Shown here in pieces: positions 1-8,338 of a stretch of DNA of 64,000 nt. Each line of letters opens with the position of its first letter. Within the stretch, counting starts at the first letter, position 1. Below the pieces are notes generated by a model. The model worked only from the letters and a program-made list of their open reading frames with translations, made no database searches and was not told where the DNA came from. The stretch comes from Saccharospirillum sp. (GTDB lineage: Bacteria > Pseudomonadota > Gammaproteobacteria > Pseudomonadales > Natronospirillaceae). The stretch covers positions 2,418,001-2,482,000 of the forward strand of contig JAGYIL010000001.1 of NCBI GenBank assembly GCA_018402545.1. Direction: 5' to 3'. A program made the translations under genes and the position numbers.

Positions 1-901
1 TGACAGCCCGCTGCAGCTGGTAGCGTACGATCTGATCCATACGATGCACCTGCTCGTGCAACTCCCGGCTATCGGCTGGCTCCAGCGTTCGAATGACCGC
101 CAGCGGCGTTTTCAGGCTGTGCGCCAGGTCAGCCATGGCGGTGCGGTAGCGTTCGCGCTGACTTTGCTCGGCATCGAGCAGGCGATTGAGGTTATCCGTC
201 AGCGGCTGCAGTTCACTCGGGTAGCGCCCCTGCAAGCGCCCCTGTTCGCCGGTGCGGATTTTCTGCAGGTTCTGCGCTAACTGATGCAGGGGCCTCAGCC
301 CCCAGCGGGCGACCAGCCAGAGCGCCATCAGCAAGGCCAGAGTGACTGCGGCGAGACCACCCCATAATTGCTGCCGAAAGGTTTGAATAATCTGGTTCAG
401 GGGGGCTGCGGTCTCCAGCACCCAGAATTCATAGCGTTGTTCGCGCCCGTCTGCCGCTTCCCACAACACCGCATAGCGCTCGAAGATATAGTCGCCACGA
501 AACCCGAAGTCTTCCTGCCCGATGTTGATGTTGGCCTGGGCAACGACCCAGTCGATCTGATCAAACCACTGGCTCGACAGGCTCTGCCAGACCACCTGGC
601 GCTGTTCATCCAGCACCAGGGCTACCAGCCCCGACTCGGGAGAGTTATAGCGTTCTTCGGCCAGGTAAGCAGGGAGCCAGAGGCCATCGGTTTGATACTC
701 GGATTCGGCCAGTAACGTCAGAATGCGCAAAAAGAGGCGTTCCGACTGGCCCGACATCTGGCTGCGTTCAAATGCCCGGTCCAGGGCGACACCGGTCACA
801 CCCAGAAACACCAGAAGCACGAGGCTCGCCGAAACCAGCAAGCGTCGACGCAGTGAAAACGTTGCTCCGGGTCTGGTGCTGCGTGGCGAGAACACAGACA
901 T
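1..901 (-). CDS. Sensor histidine kinase, PhoQ-like (3' end beyond the window)
   Basis: About 300 N-terminal residues of a membrane sensor kinase, read from ATG at 901 and running off the left edge. A first transmembrane helix lies near residues 20-40, a periplasmic domain of roughly 135 residues follows, and a second helix lies near 180-200 before a HAMP-like linker. The H-box, with the phospho-accepting His in DLAHSLKTPL near residue 258, is visible. The ATP-binding domain is outside the window. The ATG lies 7 bases after the stop of the upstream response regulator, so the two are surely one operon. The short periplasmic domain and the LAHSLKTPL form of the H-box suggest the PhoQ-like subgroup; the signal is unknown. 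Confidence 0.88.
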   Translation of the reverse strand, partial: MSVFSPRSTRPGATFSLRRRLLVSASLVLLVFLGVTGVALDRAFERSQMSGQSERLFLRILTLLAESEYQTDGLWLPAYLAEERYNSPESGLVALVLDEQRQVVWQSLSSQWFDQIDWVVAQANINIGQEDFGFRGDYIFERYAVLWEAADGREQRYEFWVLETAAPLNQIIQTFRQQLWGGLAAVTLALLMALWLVARWGLRPLHQLAQNLQKIRTGEQGRLQGRYPSELQPLTDNLNRLLDAEQSQRERYRTAMADLAHSLKTPLAVIRTLEPADSRELHEQVHRMDQIVRYQLQRAV

Positions 902-908
902 CAGCTGG

Positions 909-1592
909 TCATTCAGCCACGGCGTCCGCGTTGAATCGATAGCCCATGCCCCGCTGGGTCGTGATCGGGTTGCGCTCGTTATCGGGATCCAGCTTCTTGC
1001 GCAGGCGGCGAATAAACACCTCGATGACATTACTGTCCCGATCGAAATCCTGCTCGTACAGATGATTGGTTAGCTCGGTCTTGGAGACGACTTTTTGCCG
1101 ATGCATCATCAGGTATTCCAGGGTGTTGTACTCATAGCTGGTCAACTCGACATCCCGGCCATCGACTCTCACCCGACGCGAAGCGGTGTCCAGCTCGTAG
1201 GGGCCCACCGTCAATGTAGCGGTCGCCATGCCCACGCTGCGACGCAGCAACGCCTTAACCCGGGCCAGTAACTCGGCAAACACAAAGGGTTTGGCCAGGT
1301 AATCATCGGCACCGGCTTCCAGGCCGGCGACCTTGTCCTGCCAGTGGCCGCGCGCCGTCAAAATCAGTACCGGGTACTGTTTGTCGGCGGCGCGTAACTG
1401 GCGGATCAGCTCTATACCATCAAGGCCGGGCAAACCGAGGTCGATAATAGCGACGTCGTAGTCGTTTTCCGTTGCCTGAAACAAGCCGTCGTTGCCATCG
1501 GCCGAGGTGTCGACCGCAAAGCCTTCTTTTTTGAATCCGCCGTGCAGGTGTTCGCGCAAACCGGCTTCATCTTCAACGATCAAGAGTTTCAT
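909..1592 (-). CDS. OmpR/PhoP-family response regulator
   Basis: A 227-residue two-domain regulator. The receiver domain has the acidic pair E7-D8, phospho-acceptor D51 (IIDLGLPG), T79 and K101 (AKPF). The C-terminal half is an OmpR-type winged helix with the usual RLRKKLD and RGMGYRF segments. It is expected to be phosphorylated by the kinase encoded 7 bases downstream and to act as a DNA-binding transcription factor. Its start overlaps the end of the upstream PepSY gene by 20 bases, so translation of the two may be coupled. PhoP is the closest named relative by motif, but its regulon and stimulus cannot be read from sequence, so no symbol is assigned. Confidence 0.93.
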   Translation of the reverse strand: MKLLIVEDEAGLREHLHGGFKKEGFAVDTSADGNDGLFQATENDYDVAIIDLGLPGLDGIELIRQLRAADKQYPVLILTARGHWQDKVAGLEAGADDYLAKPFVFAELLARVKALLRRSVGMATATLTVGPYELDTASRRVRVDGRDVELTSYEYNTLEYLMMHRQKVVSKTELTNHLYEQDFDRDSNVIEVFIRRLRKKLDPDNERNPITTQRGMGYRFNADAVAE

Positions 1593-1917
1593 TCACTTCC
1601 TCCAGCACCGCCGGATTGGTCGGCATGCCCGATGTTCGATTCAAATCCACGGTTCGGACCCGGCCACCATCGAGCAACAAGCGCAGTCGATAGGCCCAGT
1701 CGTTCCCGGCACTGACTCTGTCTACCTTGACCACCCGGCCATCAAACAGGCATTCGGCGGCTTGCACTACCTGGCTCTCTGTCGACAGAGGCAGGCGTTC
1801 GCCGGTACAGGGGTGAGTACCACTCTCAGCCCGGACAGCACCCGAGGTCATCAGCATTAACAGAATTCCGGCGCTGATTCCCAGGCGCCTGAGGCGCACC
1901 GCAGCATTGCTTGACAT
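1573..1917 (-). CDS. Small secreted PepSY-like domain protein
   Basis: A 114-residue protein with an N-terminal signal peptide: a hydrophobic core near residues 13-28, with probable cleavage after AVRA. The mature part matches the PepSY pattern, an amphipathic helix followed by beta strands with a G-V-V-K-V-x-R segment and a hydrophobic strand ending RTVDLN. PepSY proteins are commonly co-encoded with two-component systems and are thought to inhibit peptidases or sense the periplasm. Here the gene is first in the operon with the regulator and kinase, overlapping the regulator start by 20 bases. A modulatory role for the kinase is inferred only. Two cysteines in the mature part could form a disulfide. 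Confidence 0.75.
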   Translation of the reverse strand: MSSNAAVRLRRLGISAGILLMLMTSGAVRAESGTHPCTGERLPLSTESQVVQAAECLFDGRVVKVDRVSAGNDWAYRLRLLLDGGRVRTVDLNRTSGMPTNPAVLEEVNETLDR

Positions 1918-1933
1918 GAACGTGCCTCTTCAA

Positions 1934-2500
1934 TTAACGGGGCGTCACCTCCACAGCAAGTTCGACGTAGCGTCCGGGGTGACGGTCCATAAAGGTCATG
2001 AATTCGCGACCATTGTACCGGTAGCGCACTTCATAGCCTACCAGATCACTGCGCCGGTGACGGTATTCCACTTCGCACTCGCGCTCGGTCCGGTAACGCA
2101 CCGTCGTTTCACCACGACCGCCCAGTTCGTGCCCAATCGCACCGCCAATGATTCCTCCGGCGATTGCCCCGAACACCTGGGATTCAGGTGAGTTGCCGCT
2201 GTGCGATCCGACCGTAGCACCCACAGCACCGCCTATGAGGGTTGCGGCCGGGTTGCCGCTGCGATGGCTGCGGCTGACTTCCACATCGCGCGTACGGCAG
2301 ATTTCATAGCGGTGATCGCTGTTGCCCCGGCTGTGCTCCCGGTAGTAGTAGGTTTCATAGACGGGTTCCACCTGCACTACCCGGCCTTCAGCAAAAAACT
2401 GCTGACGCTCACCGCGGTAGCGGTGCTCATCATGATCGGCCACCGCCAGACCGGATGTCGCCATGCCTATGACCAGTGCCAGACCCATTGCTTTGTTCAT
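1934..2500 (-). CDS. Glycine-zipper 2TM surface protein
   Basis: A 188-residue exported protein. A signal peptide is present at residues 1-21, ending in VADH. The middle carries a glycine zipper (GGAVGATVGSHSG, then GAIAGGIIGGAIGHELGG), as in the 17 kDa surface antigen/glycine-zipper 2TM family. The C-terminus is rich in Arg and Tyr (VRYRYNGREF). Such proteins sit in the outer membrane or periplasm; their function is poorly defined. There is no lipobox cysteine at the signal cleavage site, unlike many relatives. It lies 16 bases upstream of the PepSY gene on the same strand and may share its promoter, giving a four-gene envelope-stress-like operon. Confidence 0.82.
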   Translation of the reverse strand: MNKAMGLALVIGMATSGLAVADHDEHRYRGERQQFFAEGRVVQVEPVYETYYYREHSRGNSDHRYEICRTRDVEVSRSHRSGNPAATLIGGAVGATVGSHSGNSPESQVFGAIAGGIIGGAIGHELGGRGETTVRYRTERECEVEYRHRRSDLVGYEVRYRYNGREFMTFMDRHPGRYVELAVEVTPR

Positions 2501-3052
2501 ACTGTGGCTCCTTCATACGTTGCCATCGTTATTGCCATGGACCCAGCTTACCGGCTCTGGCTGAACCATGCCTGAACCCCCCTGATCCCGTTTCCCGATC
2601 AAAGTATTTCACGCCCGCCAAAAAGCGCCACCATATTGACTGTAAGGCTCGCATACACTCACGCCAGACGCGGCAAGGGCTGGCGCTGAGTGTCCACAAA
2701 AACTGTGGATATCTTTGTGAACAACCCCAATTGAACCGCCCCCAGCCACCATTACTCAGGGCCTTCAACAAATTGATCATTTTTTAATCAACTAAATAAA
2801 ACCTTTATTTTTCAATATGTTACAAAGTTTTCTTTACAAGTTCCGCACTAATTTTTGGTCGCGTACGAATAATGGGGGGCTGCAAGTGTTGGTTTTCACG
2901 ATTGGGGATATATCGCCTAAACCCTTTTTTAAAAGTCATCAAGATGCGCCGACTTCTTATGTTGTATCTTTTTGTAAATTGTCATCCAAATGTCGTTTAA
3001 GTGTGCGGTACCGGCGTCCATTGCCGGCTGTTTAGGGGCTAATCGACAGGCC
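2501..3052. other. Gene-free AT-rich intergenic region
   Basis: About 550 bases with no convincing gene. It contains the upstream region of the glycine-zipper gene (reading left) and a markedly AT-rich stretch near 2770-2860. There is a pair of TGTGGAT/TCCACA-like words near 2690-2712 that resemble DnaA boxes only weakly. Short open frames here have no ribosome site or family resemblance. It ends at the terminator of the mvaT-like gene. Confidence 0.6.
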
Positions 3053-3077
3053 AAAAAAAGCCGACCTTTGGTCGGCT
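3053..3077 (-). terminator. Rho-independent terminator after the mvaT-like gene
   Basis: On the minus strand an 8-bp stem AGCCGACC/GGTCGGCT with a 3-base loop is followed directly by a run of T. It lies 18 bases past the stop codon of the MvaT-like gene and should end the prfB-lysS-mvaT transcript. Confidence 0.9.
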
Positions 3078-3094
3078 GATTCAACCACTAAACT

Positions 3095-3559
3095 CTATTC
3101 ACTGGCTTCACGCCACTGAGCGACTTCTTCGATGCCAAACGCTTCGATCCACTCATCCAGTGTTTTGGGGTTACGGCGCTTCTTCTCGATGCGCTCACCC
3201 GTATTCGGATGCACATAAACACCGATTTCCAGCTTGGGACCGGTCGATTTGGCGGCTTTGGCGGCCTTGCGTGAGCCCTTGCTGCCACCCAGACGCGCGA
3301 AGTAGCTTTGCAGCTCCTCAAAGAAAGCAGGCTTGTCGGCTTTCTTGCCATGGGCTTTCAACCAGTCGACGATGGCCTTGGCACGAACATCAAAAATATC
3401 GTATTCGGAAATGCCATACTCATCGAAGAGGTTTCGCACTTGCTCATGGTAAAGGTCGTACCCTTCCTGGCGCTTGGACTGCGCTTCCTTTAACTGGCGC
3501 AGTTCTTCGATTTTCTCTTCGTGTTCTTTGATCTTCAGATCCAGATCCTGGTCAAACAT
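3095..3559 (-). CDS. MvaT-like H-NS family nucleoid protein
   Basis: A 154-residue protein with two parts. Residues 1-50 form a charged heptad-like coiled coil (IKEHEEKIEELRQLKEAQ), suited to dimerisation. The C-terminus (about 112-150) reads VHPNTGERIEKKRRNPKTL followed by DEWI and EEVAQW, closely resembling the MvaT DNA-binding domain (P-x-TGE-x-IE ... N-x-KTL-x-EW). The basic linker KGSRKAAKAAKS separates them. MvaT proteins are usually about 125 residues, so this one has a longer middle section. It probably silences AT-rich DNA. A good SD (CAGGAG) precedes ATG at 3559, 13 bases after lysS, so it may be co-transcribed with lysS, which is not a usual place for this family. Confidence 0.8.
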   Translation of the reverse strand: MFDQDLDLKIKEHEEKIEELRQLKEAQSKRQEGYDLYHEQVRNLFDEYGISEYDIFDVRAKAIVDWLKAHGKKADKPAFFEELQSYFARLGGSKGSRKAAKAAKSTGPKLEIGVYVHPNTGERIEKKRRNPKTLDEWIEAFGIEEVAQWREASE

Positions 3560-3572
3560 GCTGAGCTCCTGT

Positions 3573-5075
3573 TCACTCGCCCGACTGGCGAGGTTTCATA
3601 TGGGGGAAGAGAATAACGTCCTTGATCGACGGAGAGTCGGTGAAGTACATCACCAACCGGTCAATGCCGATGCCCTCGCCGGCCGTTGGCGGCAGGCCGT
3701 ACTCCAGGGCATTGATGTAGTCTTCATCGTAAAACATGGCTTCATCGTCACCGGCATCTTTCTCGGCCACCTGGGCTTTAAAGCGCTCAGCCTGGTCGAT
3801 CGGGTCGTTGAGCTCCGAGAAGCCATTGGCGATTTCGCGACCACCGATGAAGAACTCAAAACGGTCGGTCACCTCGGGGTTGTCGTCGTTGCGACGCGCC
3901 AGGGGGGAAATTTCTGCCGGGTAGGCGGTAATGAAGACCGGGTTACGCAGCTTTTCCTCGACCGTTTCTTCAAAAATCTCGGTCTGAATGCGGCCCAGGC
4001 CCCAGTTGTCTTTTACCTGAATGCCCAACCCAGTGGCCACGGCAGCAGCGGCCTCGCGGGTATCAATATCGGCTGCGGACAGAGATGGGTTGTACTTGAG
4101 GATGGCATCGAACATGGTCACCCGTTCAAACGGCTGGCCGAGATCAAAGGTTTCGCCCTGATACACCAGTTCGGTCGTGCCCAGTACATCCCGCGCCAGG
4201 GTGCGCAACATGTCTTCTGTCAGGTCCATCAGTTGATGGTAGTCGGCATAGGCCTGGTACCATTCCAGCATGGTGAATTCGGGGTTGTGCCGGGTGGAGA
4301 CGCCTTCGTTGCGGAAGTTTCGGTTAATTTCGAAGACCTTCTCGAAGCCGCCAACAACCAGGCGCTTCAGGTAAAGCTCCGGCGCCACACGCAGGTACAT
4401 GTCGATGTCCATGGCGTTGTGGTGGGTGGTGAACGGCCGTGCCGTGGCGCCACCGGGAATCACCTGCAGCATGGGTGTTTCGACTTCCATGAAGTCGCGA
4501 TCCGACAGGTAGCGGCGAATACCATTGATGATGCCGGCGCGAATCTGGAAGGTCCGGCGCGTTTCATCGCTGGTGATCAGGTCGACATAACGCTGGCGAT
4601 ACTTCATTTCCTGGTCGGACAGGCCATGGAATTTATCGGGCAGCGGACGCAGTGATTTGGTCAGCAGCACCATGTCGTCAACGCTGGTCACTTCAACGTA
4701 CAACTCACCCTTGCCCGATTTGGACAGAGTGCCGCGCACGCCGACGATGTCGCCAATATCCAGCAATTGCCAGTCTGTGCTTTCCTTTTGCAAGGCCTTG
4801 CCCAGGTAAAACTGAATGCGACCACTGACATCACGCAGGCCAACAAAGGGGCCGCCCCGGCGCATCACACGACCGGCAACGCTGACTTCAACTTTCAGAT
4901 CGACAATGGCTTCTTTTTCAAGCTCGCCGTACTGAGCCTGGAGCTCACCGGCCATCTGGCTGCGTTTGAAGTCGTTCGGAAACGCCTGTGGCCGGCTTTC
5001 GGCCAGGCTTGCCAGTTTTTGCTTGCGCTCGGTGATGATGTGGTTTTCATCGTGGTCGGTGTGCTTGTCGGTCAT
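3573..5075 (-). CDS. lysS: Lysyl-tRNA synthetase, class II
   Basis: A 500-residue class IIb synthetase that charges tRNA-Lys with lysine in the cytoplasm. An N-terminal OB-fold anticodon-binding domain occupies about residues 60-160. The catalytic domain follows with motif 1 ([10 protein letters not shown]), motif 2 ([11 protein letters not shown], then [11 protein letters not shown]) and motif 3 ([11 protein letters not shown]). Length matches the family. It lies 61 bases downstream of prfB, the conserved prfB-lysS arrangement known from Escherichia coli. The mvaT-like gene follows after 13 bases. Confidence 0.98.
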   Translation of the reverse strand: MTDKHTDHDENHIITERKQKLASLAESRPQAFPNDFKRSQMAGELQAQYGELEKEAIVDLKVEVSVAGRVMRRGGPFVGLRDVSGRIQFYLGKALQKESTDWQLLDIGDIVGVRGTLSKSGKGELYVEVTSVDDMVLLTKSLRPLPDKFHGLSDQEMKYRQRYVDLITSDETRRTFQIRAGIINGIRRYLSDRDFMEVETPMLQVIPGGATARPFTTHHNAMDIDMYLRVAPELYLKRLVVGGFEKVFEINRNFRNEGVSTRHNPEFTMLEWYQAYADYHQLMDLTEDMLRTLARDVLGTTELVYQGETFDLGQPFERVTMFDAILKYNPSLSAADIDTREAAAAVATGLGIQVKDNWGLGRIQTEIFEETVEEKLRNPVFITAYPAEISPLARRNDDNPEVTDRFEFFIGGREIANGFSELNDPIDQAERFKAQVAEKDAGDDEAMFYDEDYINALEYGLPPTAGEGIGIDRLVMYFTDSPSIKDVILFPHMKPRQSGE

Positions 5076-5136
5076 ATGCAGTCTGTCCAGTGTTGCTCAG
5101 CCGCCTGGGGCGGCTGCAGATTAATCGGTGCCCGGC

Positions 5137-6232
5137 TTAGAGGCCTTTTTTCAGCGAGGCTTCGATGAAGGGGTCGAGCCCGCCTTCCAGCACGGCCTGG
5201 GTGTTGCGCGTCTCAACGCCGGTGCGCAGGTCCTTGATGCGAGAGTCGTCCAGCACGTAAGAGCGAATCTGGCTGCCCCAGCCGATGTCTGACTTGGAGT
5301 CTTCGACCGCCTGTGCCGCTTCGTTCCGCTTTTGCATTTCGAACTCATACAGTTTGGCCTTGAGCATTTTCATGGCCTGGTCTTTGTTCTTGTGCTGGGA
5401 ACGGTCATTCTGGCACTGGGTTACGATGCCGGTCGGGTTGTGCGTAATCCGCACGGCCGATTCGGTCCGGTTGACGTGCTGGCCGCCAGCGCCCGAGGCG
5501 CGGTAGACGTCGATGCGCAAATCAGCCGGGTTGATGTCGATTTCGATGTCGTCGTCGACTTCGGGTGAAACGAACACGGACGAAAACGAAGTATGACGAC
5601 GGTTGCCCGAGTCAAACGGCGATTTACGGACCAGGCGATGTACGCCAGTCTCAGTGCGCAACCAGCCGAAGGCATATTCACCTTCAAAGCGAACGGTGGC
5701 TGATTTAATGCCGGCCACTTCGCCTGCCGATGCTTCCATCAGTTCGGTTTTAAAGCCTTTCTCTTCGCCCCAGCGCAAGTACATGCGCAGCAGCATTTCA
5801 GCCCAGTCCTGGGCTTCAGTGCCGCCGGAACCGGCCTGAATATCAACATAGGCATTGGCAGGGTCCATCTCGCCACTGAACATGCGACGAAACTCAAGCT
5901 TAGCCAGTTGGGCTTCCAGGCCGTCGAGGTCGGCGATAACCTCGTTGACGGTACCTTCGTCGTCTTCGGCGGCGGCCATTTCAAGCAAGTCGCTCGCATC
6001 GCGGACACCGTCGATCAGGTTGGTCAGTGTGTTAACAATGGTTTCCAGGGAGCTGCGCTCCTGACCCAGTGCCTGCGCCCGTTCCGGGTCGTTCCAGACA
6101 TTCGGTTCTGCCAGTTCCCGTTCAACTTCAGCCAGCTGCTCTATCTTCTGGTCGAAGTCAAAGATACCCCCTAAGCACGTCGGTGCGCGCTTTGAGGTCT
6201 TTTATCTGTTCTTTAATCGGATTAATTTCCAC
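5137..6232 (-). CDS. prfB: Peptide chain release factor 2, with programmed +1 frameshift
   Basis: RF2 terminates translation at UGA and UAA. The gene is read in two frames. A 24-codon first frame starts at GTG 6232 (SD AGGAG seven bases upstream; protein begins [14 protein letters not shown]) and ends at in-frame TGA (6158-6160). A +1 shift continues the frame to 5137, giving 364 residues, the normal RF2 length. The stop-recognition motif SPF ([12 protein letters not shown]) and the catalytic GGQ loop ([12 protein letters not shown]) are present. Calling only the 283-residue second frame from ATG 5988 would miss about 80 residues. Shift efficiency should fall as RF2 accumulates, giving autoregulation. 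lysS follows. Confidence 0.97.
6158..6172 (-). promoter_or_regulatory. RF2 programmed +1 frameshift site
   Basis: On the minus strand the internal SD-like AGGGGG is followed three bases later by CTTTGAC, where CTT is codon 24 and TGA codon 25. This is the classical RF2 shift signal (AGGGGGTATCTTTGAC), identical to the E. coli site. Slow UGA decoding at low RF2 lets the peptidyl-tRNA on CUU slip forward one base. Confidence 0.97.
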
Positions 6233-6419
6233 GTACCGCTCCTGTTCGTGTCTTGATAGTACAAACCCATGAAATTTAGCGGGGCGCGCATTTTAACGAA
6301 ATTGATATGCCGGGGGTAGTGATATCCCAATAACCTTTTAAAAAACAATGCTTAAGTGGCTTTCGGCCGATTTTGTGGCGCGGCTTTGGTGGCTGGGTTT
6401 GCTGTATTGCCTGGGGTTC

Positions 6420-6532
6420 GTGCTGGCCGCCGGGTAGGCTTGTGCGGGGTCGGCGTGAACCCGTCCATGGGGCCTAGACCGCAGCATCCCTGCTGCGGAC
6501 TCCCCCGCACAAGCCTACCCGTCAACCAGCAC
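6420..6532. repeat. Intergenic long-inverted-repeat element, copy 1
   Basis: 113 bp. The left arm reads CCGGGTAGGCTTGTGCGGGG and the right arm is its near-perfect reverse complement, extended outward by a GTGCTGG/CCAGCAC pairing. The core holds a CCCGTCCATGGGG palindrome and a hairpin GCAGCATCCCTGCTGC. It lies between the start of prfB and the end of recJ. The remainder of 6233-6608 shows no gene; the short open frame across the element is an artefact of its composition. Confidence 0.9.
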
Positions 6533-6608
6533 TTGCTAAGGTGGTAACGCCTGTCTCAGTGAATTCAATAATGAAATACTGAAAAGTTTTAATAGCTGTT
6601 TATAAAGC

Positions 6609-8333
6609 CTATATCGTCTCAAGGGGTTTTATTGCATCAAATATAAGCTGTACGGTTTCCCGGCCTCTGTATCGATTACAGGATAATTGATAAATACCGG
6701 ATAACGCCCTGGCTTGCGTTGGCCAGATATCAGTATCGATATTAAAGGCAATGGCCTCGATGCTTTGGCCTTCTTTATCGGACAAACTCAGTTTTAAATG
6801 CCGCTCGCCAACGATTTTTTGCTGCTCAATCCAGAAATCACCCTGAAAGACCGGTGCTGGAAAGCCTTGCCCGAACGGACCTGCCAGTTCCAGGGCCAAC
6901 GCCGTACCCAGATCGCGCTCTTTGGCGCTGAGCGCTCCGTCTGTCATGACCATAGGCTGCAGGGCCTCTGGCTCACAGAGCGTCTGAACGGCCTGTTCGA
7001 ACCATTGTTGCAGCCGGTCTTCGTTGCCTTCCGCGAGCGTCAGGCCGGCTGCCATGGCGTGGCCGCCGAAGGTGATCAGCAGTTCAGGGTCTTGCTTGGC
7101 GATCCAGTCGAGGGCGTCGCGCAGGTGAAAGCCGGGAATGGAGCGGGCTGAGCCTTTCAGTCGGCCGCTATCCGAGCCGGCCAGTGCGATGACGGGTCGG
7201 TGGGTTTGCTCTTTGATGCGGGAGGCCAGAATGCCGATCACCCCCTCGTGCCAGTCGGCCTGGTACAGAACATGGCCGCTACGGGGCGGTAAATCGCTGA
7301 TCTGTTCCAGTGTTCGCTGGGCTTCGACCACCATGGAGCGTTCTATGGCCCGACGCTCGCGGTTCAGGTCTTCCAGTTGCGCCGCCAGTTGGCGTGCTTC
7401 GCCCGGGTTATCGGTCAGCAGGCAGCGGACGCCAATCGCCATATCATCCAGTCGGCCTGCAGCGTTGAGACGGGGCCCGACAACAAAGCCGAAGTCAGAC
7501 GCCTGAGCCCTTTGCCATTCTCGCCCGGCGACTTCGAACAGGGCCTGAATGCCAGGCCGGGATTGTCCGGCGCGGATTCGACCCAGGCCCTGATTTACCA
7601 GGCGGCGATTGTTGGCGTCGAGCGGTACGACATCGGCGACGGTGGCCAGGGCCACCAGATCCAGCCATTGGGCAAGATTCGGCGGTTGAACCGACTGTTG
7701 CTCGAACCAGCCGCGGTCGCGCAGCTCAGCGCGCAACGCAATCATCAGGTAAAACGCCACCGTGCAGCCACAAGCCGCTTTGCTGGCAAAGTCGCAGCCT
7801 GGCTGGTTGGGGTTAACAATGGCCTCAGCCGGTGGCAGGTCGGCACCTGGTAAGTGGTGGTCCGTAATGAGCACGGCAACGCCAGCGGCCTGTGCCGCTG
7901 CGACGCCATCCAGGCTGGCGATGCCATTGTCCACGGTGATGATCAGTTCGGGAGAGAGCGTCAACGCCTGCTCGACGATGGCAGCCGAAAGGCCGTAACC
8001 GTATTCGAAACGATTGGGCAGCAGGTACTCTACCTGGGCGCCCAGGGCTCGCAGTATCTGAACGACCAGGGCCGTACTGGTAGCGCCGTCGACGTCGTAG
8101 TCACCGATAACCAGAATGCGCTGATGCTGATCCAGCGCCTTGATTAACAGTTTAACCGCCGGCTCAATGCCTTTCATCGTCTGCCAGGGCAATAAATGCT
8201 GCAGGGACGAGTCCAGTTCCAGCGATGAGCGCACACCGCGAGACCGATAGATCCGGTCCAGCAGTGCTTGCTCGGAGACAGCGGCTCCGTCAGGAACGGG
8301 CCGGGTCTGGAGGTTGGGAAAGGGAGCGGCCAC
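6609..8333 (-). CDS. recJ: Single-stranded-DNA-specific 5'-3' exonuclease RecJ
   Basis: A 574-residue DHH-family exonuclease acting in RecFOR recombination, mismatch repair and base excision repair. Phosphoesterase motifs are all visible: GDYDVDGATS near residue 77, TVDNGI, TDHH (LITDHHLPG), DLVALATVADVVP with the second Asp cluster, and GRLDD. The DHHA1 motif GGHAMAAGLT lies near residue 425 and a C-terminal OB-type domain follows. Start is GTG at 8333, five bases after the thrC stop, so translation may be coupled to thrC. The order hom-thrC-recJ-prfB-lysS resembles that in other gammaproteobacteria. Confidence 0.97.
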   Translation of the reverse strand: MAAPFPNLQTRPVPDGAAVSEQALLDRIYRSRGVRSSLELDSSLQHLLPWQTMKGIEPAVKLLIKALDQHQRILVIGDYDVDGATSTALVVQILRALGAQVEYLLPNRFEYGYGLSAAIVEQALTLSPELIITVDNGIASLDGVAAAQAAGVAVLITDHHLPGADLPPAEAIVNPNQPGCDFASKAACGCTVAFYLMIALRAELRDRGWFEQQSVQPPNLAQWLDLVALATVADVVPLDANNRRLVNQGLGRIRAGQSRPGIQALFEVAGREWQRAQASDFGFVVGPRLNAAGRLDDMAIGVRCLLTDNPGEARQLAAQLEDLNRERRAIERSMVVEAQRTLEQISDLPPRSGHVLYQADWHEGVIGILASRIKEQTHRPVIALAGSDSGRLKGSARSIPGFHLRDALDWIAKQDPELLITFGGHAMAAGLTLAEGNEDRLQQWFEQAVQTLCEPEALQPMVMTDGALSAKERDLGTALALELAGPFGQGFPAPVFQGDFWIEQQKIVGERHLKLSLSDKEGQSIEAIAFNIDTDIWPTQARALSGIYQLSCNRYRGRETVQLIFDAIKPLETI

Positions 8334-8338
8334 GCCGC

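Noticed and set aside
2690-2712. DnaA boxes or replication origin
   Set aside because: Only two weak matches, no dnaA, gidA or other origin-linked gene and no box cluster.
3474-4655. Long open frame (393 codons) opposite lysS
   Set aside because: It is antisense to a complete, unmistakable lysyl-tRNA synthetase and shows no domain or ribosome site; it arises from codon bias at this base composition.
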